DNA of 64,000 bases. Source: Streptomyces sp. NBC_00239 (lineage in GTDB: Bacteria > Actinomycetota > Actinomycetes > Streptomycetales > Streptomycetaceae). Within the stretch, counting starts at the first letter, position 1. Each line of letters begins with the position of its first letter. Below the pieces are notes generated by a model. The model did not search any database, was not told where the DNA came from, and saw nothing but the letters and a program-made list of their open reading frames with translations. Position numbers and translations under genes: made by a program. Shown piece after piece: positions 8,572-18,335 of this stretch. Where the stretch lies: NCBI RefSeq assembly GCF_036194065.1, contig NZ_CP108095.1, positions 5,208,001 through 5,272,000 of the forward strand. The letters run 5' to 3'.

Positions 8572-11217
8572 ATGTACCCCACCCGCACGACGTCCACCAC
8601 CGGCGCCATGCACCCCTTCCCTTCAACGCCCCCCACCCGCCACCCCGACCCCGCCTCCCACCTCACCCCGGCGCCCACCCCGCCCCCCACCGCCGCCCCC
8701 GCACCCCAGACCCCGCCGCCGCACCCCCACCCGGCACCCGCCGGGAACATGGCGGGCGAGTCGGTGCCCGTGCCGGACTCCGCGGCGGTGCCGGTCGGGG
8801 AGCCGGTGTCCCGAACGGAGTTCGTGGCTGCGGCAGAGGGTCAGGGTGCCCCGGCGGGCGCGGGCCGGATCGCCCCCGCCGGCGCGGAGGCGACCCTCGG
8901 AGCCCCGCGCACCGAGCCCGCCGTACCCGGGCGCGCGGAATCCCGTAACCCGGGGGCTTCCGGGGCGGAAGCCGCCGTCGCCGTCACACCGTCGGAGGTG
9001 CCGGCCTCCCGCACCCCGGCCCAGGACGAGCCGGTGGCGGCCGTGGCGCGCGTCGCCGCCCGGTCGTACGCCCCGACTCCGGGCCGGGCCGGTACCGACG
9101 CCACGGCACCGGTCGCCGCCACCGCCACCGCCAGCGCCTGCGATGTGGCGCCCACGATGGCGGCCGCGGCCGAAGCGGTGCCGGTGCGAGCGCCGTCCCG
9201 GACCTCGGCGGCCGACACACCGACGATCACCACGGACCCTGCGGGCCCTGCGACCCTGGCGGCCCCTGCGACCCCGGCTGCCTCTGCGGCCCCTCCGGCC
9301 ACCGGGCCGGGCCGCCGCGCGGACCCGTACGGGCCCCGAGCCGCGCGGACGGTCAAGGTGGGCCTCCCCGCCGCCGCGACATTCACCCCCCTGCCGACCC
9401 AGCCGTCCGAGCCGTCGGCTCCCGAGCCGGGCGCCGTACCTTCGGGGGCGGGCGCGCCGGACGGTGTCGCGGTTCCGGGTCGGGACCGGGCGCCCGCCGC
9501 GACCCCGGTCCCTTCACCCGTGGTGCTCTCTTCTGCTCCCGAGCCGGATCCCACCTCCGCCGTGGGCGCGTCCGTACGTGCTGAGGAGCCCGGCCCGTCC
9601 GCACGTGCTGAGGAACCGGGCCCGTCCGCACGTGCTGGGGGACCCGGCCCGGAGTCCGCATCGCCCCTGGCCTCCGTCCCCGGTCCGGCGGTCGCGTCGG
9701 ACCCGGGCCCGAGTCCCGGCTCCTTCGCGGGGGCGCCCGATGGCGCTTCCGCCCGGGCGGCAGGTCAGGCGGCTGCCGCGTCGGGCCCGGACCCTCGCCT
9801 GTCCGCACCGCGCCCGGACTCCCGCCTGTCCGCACCGCGCCCGGACTCCCGCCCGTCCGCACCGCGCCCGGACCCTCGCCCGTCCGCACCGGGCCCGGAC
9901 TCTCGCCCGTCCGCGTCGGCCGCCGCCGCGGACAGGTCTCGCCCGGCGTCCGACCGCCCCCCGGCGTCCGACCGCCCCCCGGCGTCCGACCGCCCCCCGG
10001 CGTCCGACCGCCCCCCGGCGTCCGACCGCCCCCGGGCGGCCGGCGAGACGGCCGATGTGGCCCGCGGAACCGGTCGGGAGGACGACACGCAGGATCTGCC
10101 GCGGGTCTCGGCCCCGCTCGCGCGGGCGTACGGGGTGCCGGGGCCGGGTCGGCACGTGATCCGGAGCGAGGCCGCCACGGAGATTCCCGTGCACCTGTTG
10201 TTCCGGGACGGGTCCGGGGGGCCCGCCGGGAGCGTGCCGGTGCCGGCGGGCCGGCCGCAGGCACCGCGCCGCAATCCGGTGCCCGCCCCCGCCCCCGCGG
10301 GTCCGCGCCGCGCCGCGCCGCCCGCCGACCCGCAACTGCGGGAGCGTCCGGGGCCCGTACTGCCCGGCTGGGCCGCGGTGTTCACCGGGATCGCGGCGCT
10401 CGCGGGCGGCGCGGCCGTGCTCTGGCGGGCCGGGGCGCTCCCCGCCCGCCTGGAACGCGCGGCCGGTCTGGCGGCCCGCCCGCACGACGCGCTCGGCGTC
10501 GCGCACTGGGCCGGGCTCGCCCTGCTCGGCGTGCTGGCCCTGCTCGCGCTGGGCGGGCTGGGCCGCGGCCGGTCCGGGCACGCCTGGGTGCTGACCCTGT
10601 TCGGCCGCTACCGCGGAACCGTGCGCCGCACCGGCCTGGTCTGGGTCAGCCCGCTGCTGCTGCGCCGCCGGGTCGACGTACGCCTGCGGCACTGGCGCAG
10701 CGAGTCGATGCCCGCCGTGGACTCGGGCGGGCTCGCGCTGCGGGTCGTCGTCCAGGTGGTGTGGCGGGTGCGGGACACCGCCCGCGCCACCCTCGCCGTC
10801 GAGGACCACACCGAGTACCTGGCAGAACAGGTCGAGGCGGCCACGGCCCGGGTGCTGTCCCAGCTGCCGGCCGACGCCTTCCACGAGGAAGCGCCGACGC
10901 TGCGCAACGCGGAGGCGGTCGGCGACGCCCTGACCCGGATGCTCGCCGCCGACACCGAGGCCGTCGGCATCGACGTGTTCTCGGCCCAGCCGACCCGTAT
11001 CGAGTACGCCCCGGAGGTCGCGGCCGCGATGCAGCGCCGCCGGGTCGCCGCGATCGACGCCAAGCACCGTGACAGCGTGCTGAGTTCGGTGGTCGACGCG
11101 GTGGACGACACGGTCCGGCGGCTGACCAGCCGCGGCATCGTCGAGCTCGACGACTACGAGCGCAAGGCCCTGGTGAAGGACCTCACCGTCGCCTTCTACA
11201 CGGGCCGCCAGGAGTAG
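8572..11217 (+). CDS. SPFH/band-7 domain membrane protein with a very long repeat-rich N-terminal region
   Basis: 881 residues. The first ~590 residues are low-complexity Ala/Pro/Arg/Ser/Asp sequence with several tandem repeats. Then come two hydrophobic helices (around PGWAAVFTGIAALAGGAAVLW and HWAGLALLGVLALLALGG regions) and a C-terminal SPFH domain of ~210 residues (LTLFGRYRGTVRRTGLVWVSP, ALRVVVQVVWRVRD, VEAATARVLSQLPAD). SPFH proteins form membrane scaffolds. ATG 8572 has GGAGG 5 bases upstream; an ATG at 8557 overlapping the previous stop is also possible. It follows the wall protein closely, so both are probably co-transcribed. The role of the long tail is unknown. Confidence 0.8.
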   Translation: MYPTRTTSTTGAMHPFPSTPPTRHPDPASHLTPAPTPPPTAAPAPQTPPPHPHPAPAGNMAGESVPVPDSAAVPVGEPVSRTEFVAAAEGQGAPAGAGRIAPAGAEATLGAPRTEPAVPGRAESRNPGASGAEAAVAVTPSEVPASRTPAQDEPVAAVARVAARSYAPTPGRAGTDATAPVAATATASACDVAPTMAAAAEAVPVRAPSRTSAADTPTITTDPAGPATLAAPATPAASAAPPATGPGRRADPYGPRAARTVKVGLPAAATFTPLPTQPSEPSAPEPGAVPSGAGAPDGVAVPGRDRAPAATPVPSPVVLSSAPEPDPTSAVGASVRAEEPGPSARAEEPGPSARAGGPGPESASPLASVPGPAVASDPGPSPGSFAGAPDGASARAAGQAAAASGPDPRLSAPRPDSRLSAPRPDSRPSAPRPDPRPSAPGPDSRPSASAAAADRSRPASDRPPASDRPPASDRPPASDRPPASDRPRAAGETADVARGTGREDDTQDLPRVSAPLARAYGVPGPGRHVIRSEAATEIPVHLLFRDGSGGPAGSVPVPAGRPQAPRRNPVPAPAPAGPRRAAPPADPQLRERPGPVLPGWAAVFTGIAALAGGAAVLWRAGALPARLERAAGLAARPHDALGVAHWAGLALLGVLALLALGGLGRGRSGHAWVLTLFGRYRGTVRRTGLVWVSPLLLRRRVDVRLRHWRSESMPAVDSGGLALRVVVQVVWRVRDTARATLAVEDHTEYLAEQVEAATARVLSQLPADAFHEEAPTLRNAEAVGDALTRMLAADTEAVGIDVFSAQPTRIEYAPEVAAAMQRRRVAAIDAKHRDSVLSSVVDAVDDTVRRLTSRGIVELDDYERKALVKDLTVAFYTGRQE
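9572..9652 (+). repeat. 27-bp near-tandem repeat, about three units
   Basis: Three slightly diverged 27-bp units in the SPFH gene encoding RAEEPGPSA-type nonapeptides. Confidence 0.6.
9781..9920 (+). repeat. 27-bp near-tandem repeat, about five units
   Basis: Five diverged 27-bp units in the SPFH gene encoding GPDxRxSAPRPDSR-like peptides of alternating Pro, Asp, Arg and Ser. Confidence 0.65.
9943..10032 (+). repeat. Five exact 18-bp tandem repeats
   Basis: Unit CCGGCGTCCGACCGCCCC is repeated five times without a mismatch, in frame, encoding PASDRP. The perfect identity suggests recent expansion by slippage or unequal crossover. Confidence 0.92.
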
Positions 11218-11239
11218 CCGGGGCCCCGCCCCGATCCGG

Positions 11240-11272
11240 ACGGCCGGACCCCGCAGCCCGGGGTCCGGCCGT
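11240..11272. terminator. Hairpin terminator after SPFH gene
   Basis: Perfect 14-bp inverted repeat (11240-11253 with 11259-11272), 22 bases after the SPFH stop. Confidence 0.75.
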
Positions 11273-11280
11273 TCACGCAT

Positions 11281-11332
11281 TGGTATGGACATGGCCAACT
11301 TGCGTCAATAGTCTGAGACTTGGTCTAGACCT
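11281..11332 (+). promoter_or_regulatory. DasR-like direct-repeat operator upstream of chitin LPMO
   Basis: Two copies spaced 40 bp apart: TGGTATGGACAT (11281) and TGGTCTAGACCT (11321). The second matches 12 of 16 positions of the known DasR element ACTGGTCTAGACCAGT, and paired 12-bp direct repeats of this form are typical of Streptomyces chitinase promoters. Inferred: N-acetylglucosamine-responsive control of the LPMO at 11384. Confidence 0.75.
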
Positions 11333-11383
11333 GACTGAAGCGACGCGCGCTCACCGGAACTCCCCCCACGTTCGAGGAGCATC

Positions 11384-12007
11384 ATGCGTAACACCCTCAT
11401 ATCCCGCGCCCCGGGCGGCCGACGGACCGGCGCCGCGGCGCTCGGCCTCGGCCTGACCCTCGGCGCCGGCCTGCTGATGGCCCCCGCCGCCGAGGGCCAC
11501 GGCTACACCGACCAGCCCATCAGCCGCCAGAAGCTCTGTCAGACCAAGGCGGTCGCCGACTGCGGCCCCATCCAGTGGGAGCCTCAGAGCGTCGAGGGCT
11601 ACAAGGGCTTCCCCGCGGCCGGACCCGCCGACGGCAAGATCTGCGCGGGCGGGCACAGCGAGTTCGCCCAGCTCGACGACCCGCGCGGCGGCGCCTGGCC
11701 GGCCACCCCGGTGACCAGCGGCCAGAACTACAGCTTCCGCTGGCAGTTCACCGCCAACCACTCCACCACCGACTTCCGCTACTACGTCACCAAGAACGGC
11801 TGGGACTCCACCAAGCCGCTCACCCGGGCCGCCCTGGAGCCGGTGCCCTTCCTGACGGTCGCCTACAACGGCGCCCGCCCGGCCATGACCACCGTCCACC
11901 AGGGCACCATGCCCGCGGGCAAGTCGGGGCGGCACATGATCCTCTCCGTCTGGACGGTCAACGACACCCCCATGGCCTTCTACGCCTGCTCCGACGTCAG
12001 GTTCTGA
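11384..12007 (+). CDS. Secreted AA10 lytic polysaccharide monooxygenase (chitin-active)
   Basis: 207 residues, AGGAGCATC just before the ATG. Signal peptide ends ...AAEG, so the mature protein starts with His39, which with His126 (TANHSTTDF) forms the copper histidine brace. The size, the disulphide cysteines (KLC...DCGP, KIC, YACSD) and MAFYACSDVRF at the C-terminus fit single-domain AA10 enzymes (CHB family), which cleave crystalline chitin oxidatively outside the cell. No extra binding module is present. The upstream DasR-like repeats link it to the chitinase and hexosaminidase in this window. Confidence 0.93.
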   Translation: MRNTLISRAPGGRRTGAAALGLGLTLGAGLLMAPAAEGHGYTDQPISRQKLCQTKAVADCGPIQWEPQSVEGYKGFPAAGPADGKICAGGHSEFAQLDDPRGGAWPATPVTSGQNYSFRWQFTANHSTTDFRYYVTKNGWDSTKPLTRAALEPVPFLTVAYNGARPAMTTVHQGTMPAGKSGRHMILSVWTVNDTPMAFYACSDVRF

Positions 12008-12124
12008 AGCGCCCGGAGCGCGTCCGGCCGCCCCGGGCGTCCTGAGCGCTCCGGCGCCCCGCGTGCCCCCCGCCGTCCTGGCCGGCCGGCCCCCACCCGG
12101 CGACCGCGGCACCCGCATTCATTT

Positions 12125-12139
12125 CTGACGTAACGTCAG
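12125..12139. promoter_or_regulatory. TetR-type palindromic operator candidate
   Basis: CTGACGTAACGTCAG: perfect 7-bp half sites around a central A, ending 15 bases before the acyl-CoA ligase ATG. The form is typical of TetR-family operators that control lipid genes in actinobacteria. No TetR gene lies next to it. Confidence 0.6.
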
Positions 12140-12154
12140 TTATGGTGCGGCGCC

Positions 12155-13924
12155 ATGGGGACAGGCGGCAGGGGCGCACGCACACGTACGGACCGCACGG
12201 GCACCGGCCCGGTCCGCGGGGCCGACGCCCCGCGGACCGTCGCGGAGCTCATCCACCGGCAGTGGGGCGACCACCGGCCCGGGCTGAAGGACCAGGACAC
12301 CTCCCTCAGCCACCACCGGGCCGCCCAGGAGGCCGCCGCCCGCGCCGCGCTCCTCGTCGACCTGCTCCCGCGCGGCGCGGAACCACACCTCGGGATCCTG
12401 CTCGACAACACCCCCGAGTTCCCCCTGTGGCTCGGCGCGGCGGCCCTCGCCGGGGCCGCCGTCGCCGGCATCAACCCCACCCGGCGCGGTCCCGAGCTGG
12501 CCCGCGACATCCTGCACACCGACTGCCGGATCCTCCTGACCGAGCCCGCCCACCTCCCGCTCCTCGACGGCCTCGACCTGCCCGGAGTACGGATCCTGGT
12601 CACCGGCGCCGAGGAGTACGAGGCGCTGCTCGCGCCCTGCGCCGGGGCGAAACCCGGCGAGGCCGTCCTGCGGCGCGGCGGCCCCCGCCCCGACGACCGG
12701 CTGCTGCTCTACTTCACGTCCGGCTCCACCGGCGCCCCCAAGGCCGCCCTGTGCAGCCAGGGCCGCCTCGCCGGCGCCGGCGCCTCGCTCGCCCGGCACT
12801 TCGGCGTCACCCGGGACGACGTGCACTACATCTGCATGCCGATGTTCCACGGCAACGCCGTGATCGCCGACTGGGCGCCGGCCCTGTCCGCGGGCGCCGC
12901 CGTCGCCCTGCGCCGCCGCTTCTCCGCCTCGGCCTTCCTCGACGACGCCCGCCGCTTCGGCGCCACCTACTTCACGTACGTGGGCCGGGCCGTCCAGTAC
13001 CTGCTGGCCACCGAGCCCCGCCCCGACGACCGCGACCACGCGCTGCGCATCGGCTTCGGCACCGAGGCCGGCGCCGTGGACGCGGCCCGCTTCGCCGACC
13101 GCTTCGGGGTCCGCCTCGTGGAGGGATACGGGTCCTCCGAAGGCGGCGCGTCCCTCCAGCGCACCCCCGACACCCCGCCCGGAGCCATCGGGCGGGCCGC
13201 GCCCGGCGACGACCTCGCCGTGGTCGACCCCGACACCCTCCAGGAGCGCCCGCCCGCCCGGACGGGCCCCGGCGGCGAGCTCCTCGGCGTGGCCGCGGCC
13301 ATCGGGGAACTCGTCAACCGCGGCCGCACCCCCTTCGAGGGGTACTGGCGGAATCCGGCCGCCGAGGCCGCCCGGCTGCGCGGCGGCTGGTACTGGACCG
13401 GCGACCTCTTCTACCGCGACGAGGCTGGCTTCCTCTACTTCGCGGGCCGCACCGACGACCGGCTGCGCGTCGACAGCGAGAACCTGGCCGCCGCGATGAT
13501 CGAGAACATCCTGGCCCGCTGGCCCGGCGCGGCCGCCGTGGCCGTCTACGCGGTGCCCGACGAGGTCGCCGGAGACCAGGTGATGGCCGCGCTCGCACCG
13601 CACCCGGGCGCCGCCTTCGACCCGGAGGACTTCGCCGCCTTCCTCGCGGCCCAGCCCGACCTCGGCACCAAAATGGCCCCGCGCTACGTCCGGATCGTCG
13701 CGGCGATGCCGGTCACCGCGACCAACAAGATCCACCGGGTGGCGCTGCGCCGCGAGGGCTTCCGCCCCCGGCCCCCGCACGAGGGCGCGCCCGGTCCCGA
13801 CCCGGTCTGGTGGCGGCCCCCCGGCGCCGCCGACTACCGCCCGCTCACCGCCGAGGCCCTGGCCGCCCTGCTGGCCGCGTACGAGGGCCAGGGCCGGGCC
13901 GGCCTGCTCGGCCCCGACCGGTAG
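12155..13924 (+). CDS. AMP-binding acyl-CoA synthetase (FadD-like)
   Basis: 589 residues, cytosolic. Adenylation motif YFTSGSTGAPK (about 188-198), VEGYGSSEGG (A5 region), YWTGDLFYRDEAGFLYFAGRTDD (A7-A8 region) and a C-terminal KIHRVALR lysine that would catalyse adenylation. These enzymes activate fatty or other carboxylic acids to CoA thioesters via acyl-AMP. It appears monocistronic. The ATG at 12155 has no clear ribosome site and follows a palindromic operator, so a very short leader is likely. Exact substrate unknown; the overall pattern is FadD17/very-long-chain ligase-like. Confidence 0.85.
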   Translation: MGTGGRGARTRTDRTGTGPVRGADAPRTVAELIHRQWGDHRPGLKDQDTSLSHHRAAQEAAARAALLVDLLPRGAEPHLGILLDNTPEFPLWLGAAALAGAAVAGINPTRRGPELARDILHTDCRILLTEPAHLPLLDGLDLPGVRILVTGAEEYEALLAPCAGAKPGEAVLRRGGPRPDDRLLLYFTSGSTGAPKAALCSQGRLAGAGASLARHFGVTRDDVHYICMPMFHGNAVIADWAPALSAGAAVALRRRFSASAFLDDARRFGATYFTYVGRAVQYLLATEPRPDDRDHALRIGFGTEAGAVDAARFADRFGVRLVEGYGSSEGGASLQRTPDTPPGAIGRAAPGDDLAVVDPDTLQERPPARTGPGGELLGVAAAIGELVNRGRTPFEGYWRNPAAEAARLRGGWYWTGDLFYRDEAGFLYFAGRTDDRLRVDSENLAAAMIENILARWPGAAAVAVYAVPDEVAGDQVMAALAPHPGAAFDPEDFAAFLAAQPDLGTKMAPRYVRIVAAMPVTATNKIHRVALRREGFRPRPPHEGAPGPDPVWWRPPGAADYRPLTAEALAALLAAYEGQGRAGLLGPDR

Positions 13925-14058
13925 GCGGACCGACAGACAGCGTGCCCGGCGGCTGCGCCGCAGGTGGGGAGGGGGCGCACGAGGGGGCGCACGCGAGGGG
14001 GTCCGGCGGGGGGTGGTCGCGAGCACCCCTGAGGACCAGGTAGTATTTTCTCTGTCAG

Positions 14059-14132
14059 GCGCCGCTAGCTCAGTTGGTTAGAGCAGCTGACTCTTAATCA
14101 GCGGGTCCGGGGTTCGAGTCCCTGGCGGCGCA
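14059..14132 (+). tRNA. tRNA-Lys (anticodon CTT), copy 2
   Basis: Same 74-base sequence and fold as the copies at 6869 and 21783, but on the plus strand and with different flanks. Followed by its own hairpin terminator. Confidence 0.97.
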
Positions 14133-14138
14133 CTTGAT

Positions 14139-14176
14139 CTTCGGGCGGTTTCCGGTTCACCGGGAACCGCCCGAAG
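14139..14176 (+). terminator. Terminator of tRNA-Lys copy 2
   Basis: 17-bp stem with one wobble pair (14139-14155 with 14160-14176), loop TTCA, followed by TGTTTT. It may also end the IclR transcript from the opposite side. Confidence 0.8.
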
Positions 14177-14222
14177 TGTTTTCCGGCCCGCTCTCCCGTG
14201 TTCTCCGGGGCCGGGCCCGGCC

Positions 14223-14981
14223 CTAGAGGGCCAGCGAGAGCAGCAGCGGAGCGGCTTTGCGGTTCAGGGTGTCCGCCGCGGCCCGCAGCCGGTGCGCGTG
14301 CTCGACCGGCAGCGACAGCGCCAGGCATCCCACCGAGGACCCGGCGGTGATCGGAACCGCCGCGCAGACCGTGCCCACCGCGTACTCCTGCAGGTCCAGC
14401 GTCGGCACCGTGGCCGGCTGGGCGTCCAGCTTCGAGAAGAGCACCCGCTCGCTGGTGATCGTGCGCGAGGTCAGCCGGGCGATCTTGTGCCGGGACAGGT
14501 GGTCGCGGCGACCGTTGAGGTCGAGCTGCGTCAGCAGGCACTTGCCGACCGCGCTGGCGTGCGCCGCCGACCGGAAATCGACCCACTCGTGGACCTTGGG
14601 CGTGCGCGGACTGTCCGCGGCGTGGGTGATCCTGACCTCGCCGTCCAGGTAGCGGCTGATGTAGACGGCCGCACCGACGGAGTCGCGCAGCTGGTCCAGG
14701 TTGGCCTGCAGCTTCTGCTGGAGCGCCTGCTGACGGTCCACGCCCGAACCGAGCAGGACCATCGAGTCGCCTATCGCGTAGGCGCCGTCCGACACCTGTA
14801 GGACGTACCCCTCGCGCCGCAGCATGAGGAGCATCGGGGCGAGGTGTCCGGCCGGCAGGCCGGTCTCGCGCGAGATCTGGGCGTCGGACACGCCTCCCGG
14901 GTGCCGCGCGATCGTTTCGAGTACGCGCAGGACGTACTGCACCGAATGAAACGGCGCGGTCGGCTCGGGCTTCAGCGCCAC
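14223..14981 (-). CDS. IclR-family transcriptional regulator
   Basis: 252 residues. N-terminal winged helix-turn-helix (SVQYVLRVLETIARHPGG, SDAQISRETGLP, APMLLMLRREGYV) and a C-terminal effector domain with the family pattern HASAVGKCLLTQL and GTVCAAVPI. IclR proteins bind promoter DNA as dimers and respond to small carbon metabolites. GTG start. It is divergent from a flavin oxidoreductase across a 239-bp gap that holds a 14-bp palindrome, so control of that gene is plausible. Ligand unknown. Confidence 0.9.
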   Translation of the reverse strand: MALKPEPTAPFHSVQYVLRVLETIARHPGGVSDAQISRETGLPAGHLAPMLLMLRREGYVLQVSDGAYAIGDSMVLLGSGVDRQQALQQKLQANLDQLRDSVGAAVYISRYLDGEVRITHAADSPRTPKVHEWVDFRSAAHASAVGKCLLTQLDLNGRRDHLSRHKIARLTSRTITSERVLFSKLDAQPATVPTLDLQEYAVGTVCAAVPITAGSSVGCLALSLPVEHAHRLRAAADTLNRKAAPLLLSLAL

Positions 14982-15102
14982 GGTTCCCCCCTAGCAGGTT
15001 GTTACCGCTTGCCTTCCCACGATAGCCATCAAGAAGCCGATGTGGAGCGTCTGTTGAGCAGAATGATGGCCGAAACGGGCCCCTGGACAGGGATTCATCG
15101 GA

Positions 15103-15116
15103 TTGGCATATGCCAA
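15103..15116. promoter_or_regulatory. 14-bp perfect palindrome between iclR and flavin oxidoreductase
   Basis: TTGGCATATGCCAA in the divergent intergenic region (14982-15220). A dimeric regulator such as the adjacent IclR protein is a candidate binder; this is inference. Confidence 0.5.
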
Positions 15117-15220
15117 GGTCATGTCAGGTCCGCCCGAGCCGCGGGAATGAGCGGCCCGCGACGCCTGTTCGACCTCTTCGTACGGATGCGGTGGCGTGGA
15201 GAGAGGCGGGCGAGGACGGC

Positions 15221-16303
15221 ATGGCGGCTGCAGAGCGTGAGGACATCCGGGGCAGAGCGGCGGGACAGGCGCCGGTGCCCCTGTCCGTACTCGACCTCGT
15301 GACCGTGGGCAGCGGCGGCAGCGCGGCCGCCTCGCTGCGCACCAGCGTGGCGCTGGCCCGGCTCGCCGAGTCCCGCGGCTACCACCGGCACTGGGTGGCC
15401 GAACACCACTCCATGCCCGGCGTCGCCAGCTCGTCGCCCGCCGTCATCCTGGCCCACCTCGCCGCCCACACCGACCGGATCCGGCTCGGCTCCGGCGGGG
15501 TGATGCTGCCCAACCACGCGCCGCTGGCGATCGCGGAGCAGTTCGGCACCCTGGAGGCGCTCGCCCCCGGCCGCATCGACCTCGGTCTCGGCCGCGCGCC
15601 CGGCACCGACGGCGGCACCGCCGCCGCCCTGCGCGGCGCGGCCCGGCCGGACCGGGGCGGCGACGACTTCCCGCGCCAGCTGGCGGAGCTCACCCGCTTC
15701 CTCGACGACGACTTCCCGGACGGCCATCCGTACGCCCGCGTGCACGCGGTGCCCGGCCCGGTCCAGGGGGCCACCGGACGGCCGCCGCTGTGGCTGCTCG
15801 GCTCCTCCGGCTTCAGCGCCCGGCTGGCCGGCGAACTGGGCCTGCCCTTCGCCTTCGCCCACCACTTCTCGGCCGCCAACACCCTCCCCGCGCTCGACCT
15901 CTACCGGGACTCCTTCCGGCCCTCGGAGGTCCTCGACGCGCCCTACGCGTTGATCGGGGTCTCGGCGCTCGCCGCCGACGACGAACGCGAGGCCCGCCGG
16001 CAGGCCATGACGGGCGCGCTGTCGATGCTGCGGCTGCGGACCGGGCGCCCCGGCCTCATCCCGACGCCCCAGGAGGCGGCGGCGTACGCGTACTCCGAGG
16101 GGGAGCGGGAGTTCGTGGAGGGCTGGCTGCGCAACGTCGTGTACGGGACGGCGGAGCAGGTGCGCAAGGGCCTCGACGCGCTGGTGGCCCGAACCGGTGC
16201 GGACGAGCTGATGCTCACCTCCAACGCCCACGGCGGGGACGCCCGGCTGCGCTCGTACGAGCTCGTCGCAGATGCGTACGGCCTGCCGCACGGCGCCGTC
16301 TGA
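15221..16303 (+). CDS. LLM-class (luciferase-like) flavin-dependent oxidoreductase
   Basis: 360 residues. TIM-barrel luciferase-like signatures: [11 protein letters not shown] at the start, [57 protein letters not shown] in order. The family uses FMNH2 or F420 to oxidise small substrates; this subgroup (MsnO8-like) usually has unknown substrates. ATG 15221 chosen because homology starts shortly after it and GAGGA precedes it; the frame is open upstream to 15110. Divergent from the IclR regulator. Confidence 0.85.
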   Translation: MAAAEREDIRGRAAGQAPVPLSVLDLVTVGSGGSAAASLRTSVALARLAESRGYHRHWVAEHHSMPGVASSSPAVILAHLAAHTDRIRLGSGGVMLPNHAPLAIAEQFGTLEALAPGRIDLGLGRAPGTDGGTAAALRGAARPDRGGDDFPRQLAELTRFLDDDFPDGHPYARVHAVPGPVQGATGRPPLWLLGSSGFSARLAGELGLPFAFAHHFSAANTLPALDLYRDSFRPSEVLDAPYALIGVSALAADDEREARRQAMTGALSMLRLRTGRPGLIPTPQEAAAYAYSEGEREFVEGWLRNVVYGTAEQVRKGLDALVARTGADELMLTSNAHGGDARLRSYELVADAYGLPHGAV

Positions 16304-16379
16304 CCTGTCAACGGGGCACGAACGGGGATTGGCTGGTTTGTTGCCAAAACCTGTCGAGGGGCCACCTGAAGAGATCCTT

Positions 16380-16412
16380 AAACCGCTCGTCACCGGGGGT
16401 GGCGGGCGGTTT
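16380..16412 (+). terminator. Hairpin after the flavin oxidoreductase
   Basis: 15-bp stem including G:T pairs (16380-16394 with 16398-16412) with a short T run at the end, about 75 bases after the stop. Confidence 0.55.
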
Positions 16413-16454
16413 CTGACGTCTGCTCACGTCTCTGACATGGCGTTTTGCCTCCGG

Positions 16455-16484
16455 ACTGGTCTAGTCCTTCTTTGGCCTGAACCA
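16455..16484 (+). promoter_or_regulatory. DasR-like direct-repeat operator upstream of chitinase
   Basis: ACTGGTCTAGTCC (16455) and TGGCCTGAACCA (16473) form the tandem pair known from Streptomyces chitinase promoters. They abut TTGACG (16485-16490), a plausible -35 box; a -10 is likely near 16508. Binding would block the promoter. Confidence 0.75.
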
Positions 16485-16564
16485 TTGACGCAGTCCTCGG
16501 GTGACGGCTATCACTCTCCTCAGCACCGTGGATCCCCCACCCCTCCCAACTCCGGAGGCAGTTC

Positions 16565-18268
<1,704 letters not shown>

Positions 18269-18295
18269 TCCCCCCACCCCGCGCCGAGCGACGGA

Positions 18296-18328
18296 CCGCC
18301 CCGCATCCCCGACCAGGATGCGGGGCGG
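18296..18328. terminator. Bidirectional terminator between chitinase and GGDEF-EAL gene
   Basis: Perfect 13-bp inverted repeat (18296-18308 with 18316-18328), loop 7, between two convergent genes; it can serve both. Confidence 0.75.
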
Positions 18329-18335
18329 ACCCGTG

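Noticed and set aside
9943..10032. CRISPR-like array
   Set aside because: Repeats are contiguous 18-mers without spacers and are in frame inside a protein gene.
9514..11298. Long minus-strand open frame opposite the SPFH gene
   Set aside because: Shadow of the high GC third-base bias; no start signal or recognisable protein, while the plus frame encodes a clear SPFH domain.
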